Source: Saussurea involucrata (lineage: Eukaryota; Streptophyta; Magnoliopsida; Asterales; Asteraceae). From it: 64,000 bases of DNA. Numbering within the stretch: position 1 is the first letter of the stretch; each line of letters starts with the position of its first letter. The stretch is taken from positions 84,817,484-84,881,483 of the forward strand of contig CM066313.1 of assembly GCA_033807775.1 (NCBI GenBank), in the 5' to 3' direction. Below are positions 63,981 to 64,000 of the stretch, piece by piece. The translations under genes were made by a program, and so were the position numbers. Below the pieces are notes generated by a model. It was not told the DNA's origin, made no database searches, and saw nothing but the letters and a program-made list of their open reading frames with translations.

Positions 63981-64000
63981 TTTTTTAGAAAAGCAAGCAA
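63981..64000 (-). mobile_element. LINE 3' end, cut by window edge
   Basis: The first 20 bp match 22669-22688, so the LINE insertion is also in the second copy and the duplication continues beyond the window. Confidence 0.7.

Larger units (their letters stand above)
49541..64000 (+). repeat. Segmental duplication, copy 2
   Basis: The partner of 8155-22688. It lacks the TAA in element D integrase and has shorter (TA)n and poly-G tracts, a 1-bp loss in family B pol and a loss of about 28 bp near 54270. Confidence 0.93.

Overview
The window is nuclear DNA of a flowering plant. It consists almost entirely of nested transposable elements, and no intact host gene was found. The accessory-ORF copia element and the Harbinger Myb/SANT ORF resemble what I remember from Asteraceae genomes. 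That family assignment rests on memory of protein style, not on a search.

Layout. (1) 1-8226: a Ty3/gypsy chromovirus with a chromodomain tail (Tekay-like, 'family A') as LTR, internal region, LTR, then a second truncated internal region. (2) 8227-11475: the internal region of a related element ('family B') with gag, protease and most of RT, cut off at 11475. (3) 11476-12030: a reverse-strand fragment of a caulimovirid-like movement protein. (4) 12731-22269: a PIF/Harbinger element, split by a hAT element, itself split by a Ty1/copia element ('D'). (5) 22270-32172: a mosaic of a truncated LINE, a Harbinger deletion derivative, MITEs, CACTA ends, microsatellites, and fragments of two host-type genes (a GCK/MAP4K-type kinase and an F-box PP2-type protein). 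(6) 32173-49612: a family B LTR interrupted by a complete family A element with TSD TATGG. The 5' LTR of that A element is itself interrupted by a young non-autonomous copia element ('C', 35759-42778). (7) 49613-64000: a second copy of regions 2-4.

The two copies lie about 41.3 kb apart and differ by only a few substitutions per kb, plus microsatellite and small indel changes. This is either a recent tandem segmental duplication or an assembly duplication.

Three systems stand out. Element C has lost integrase, RT and RNase H. It carries a separate 922-residue ORF with its own TATA box behind a 17-bp tandem array, and the array motif (GTTAATACTGCT and variants) recurs in the LTR promoter, in the gag coding repeats and in the ORF itself. 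Element D starts its polyprotein inside the LTR and needs a GT-AG intron that removes the primer binding site. Families A and B have a 76-77 bp intron between gag and protease: unspliced RNA would give Gag alone, and spliced RNA would give Gag-Pol. Their LTRs also carry an array of GGG-loop hairpins with compensatory changes.
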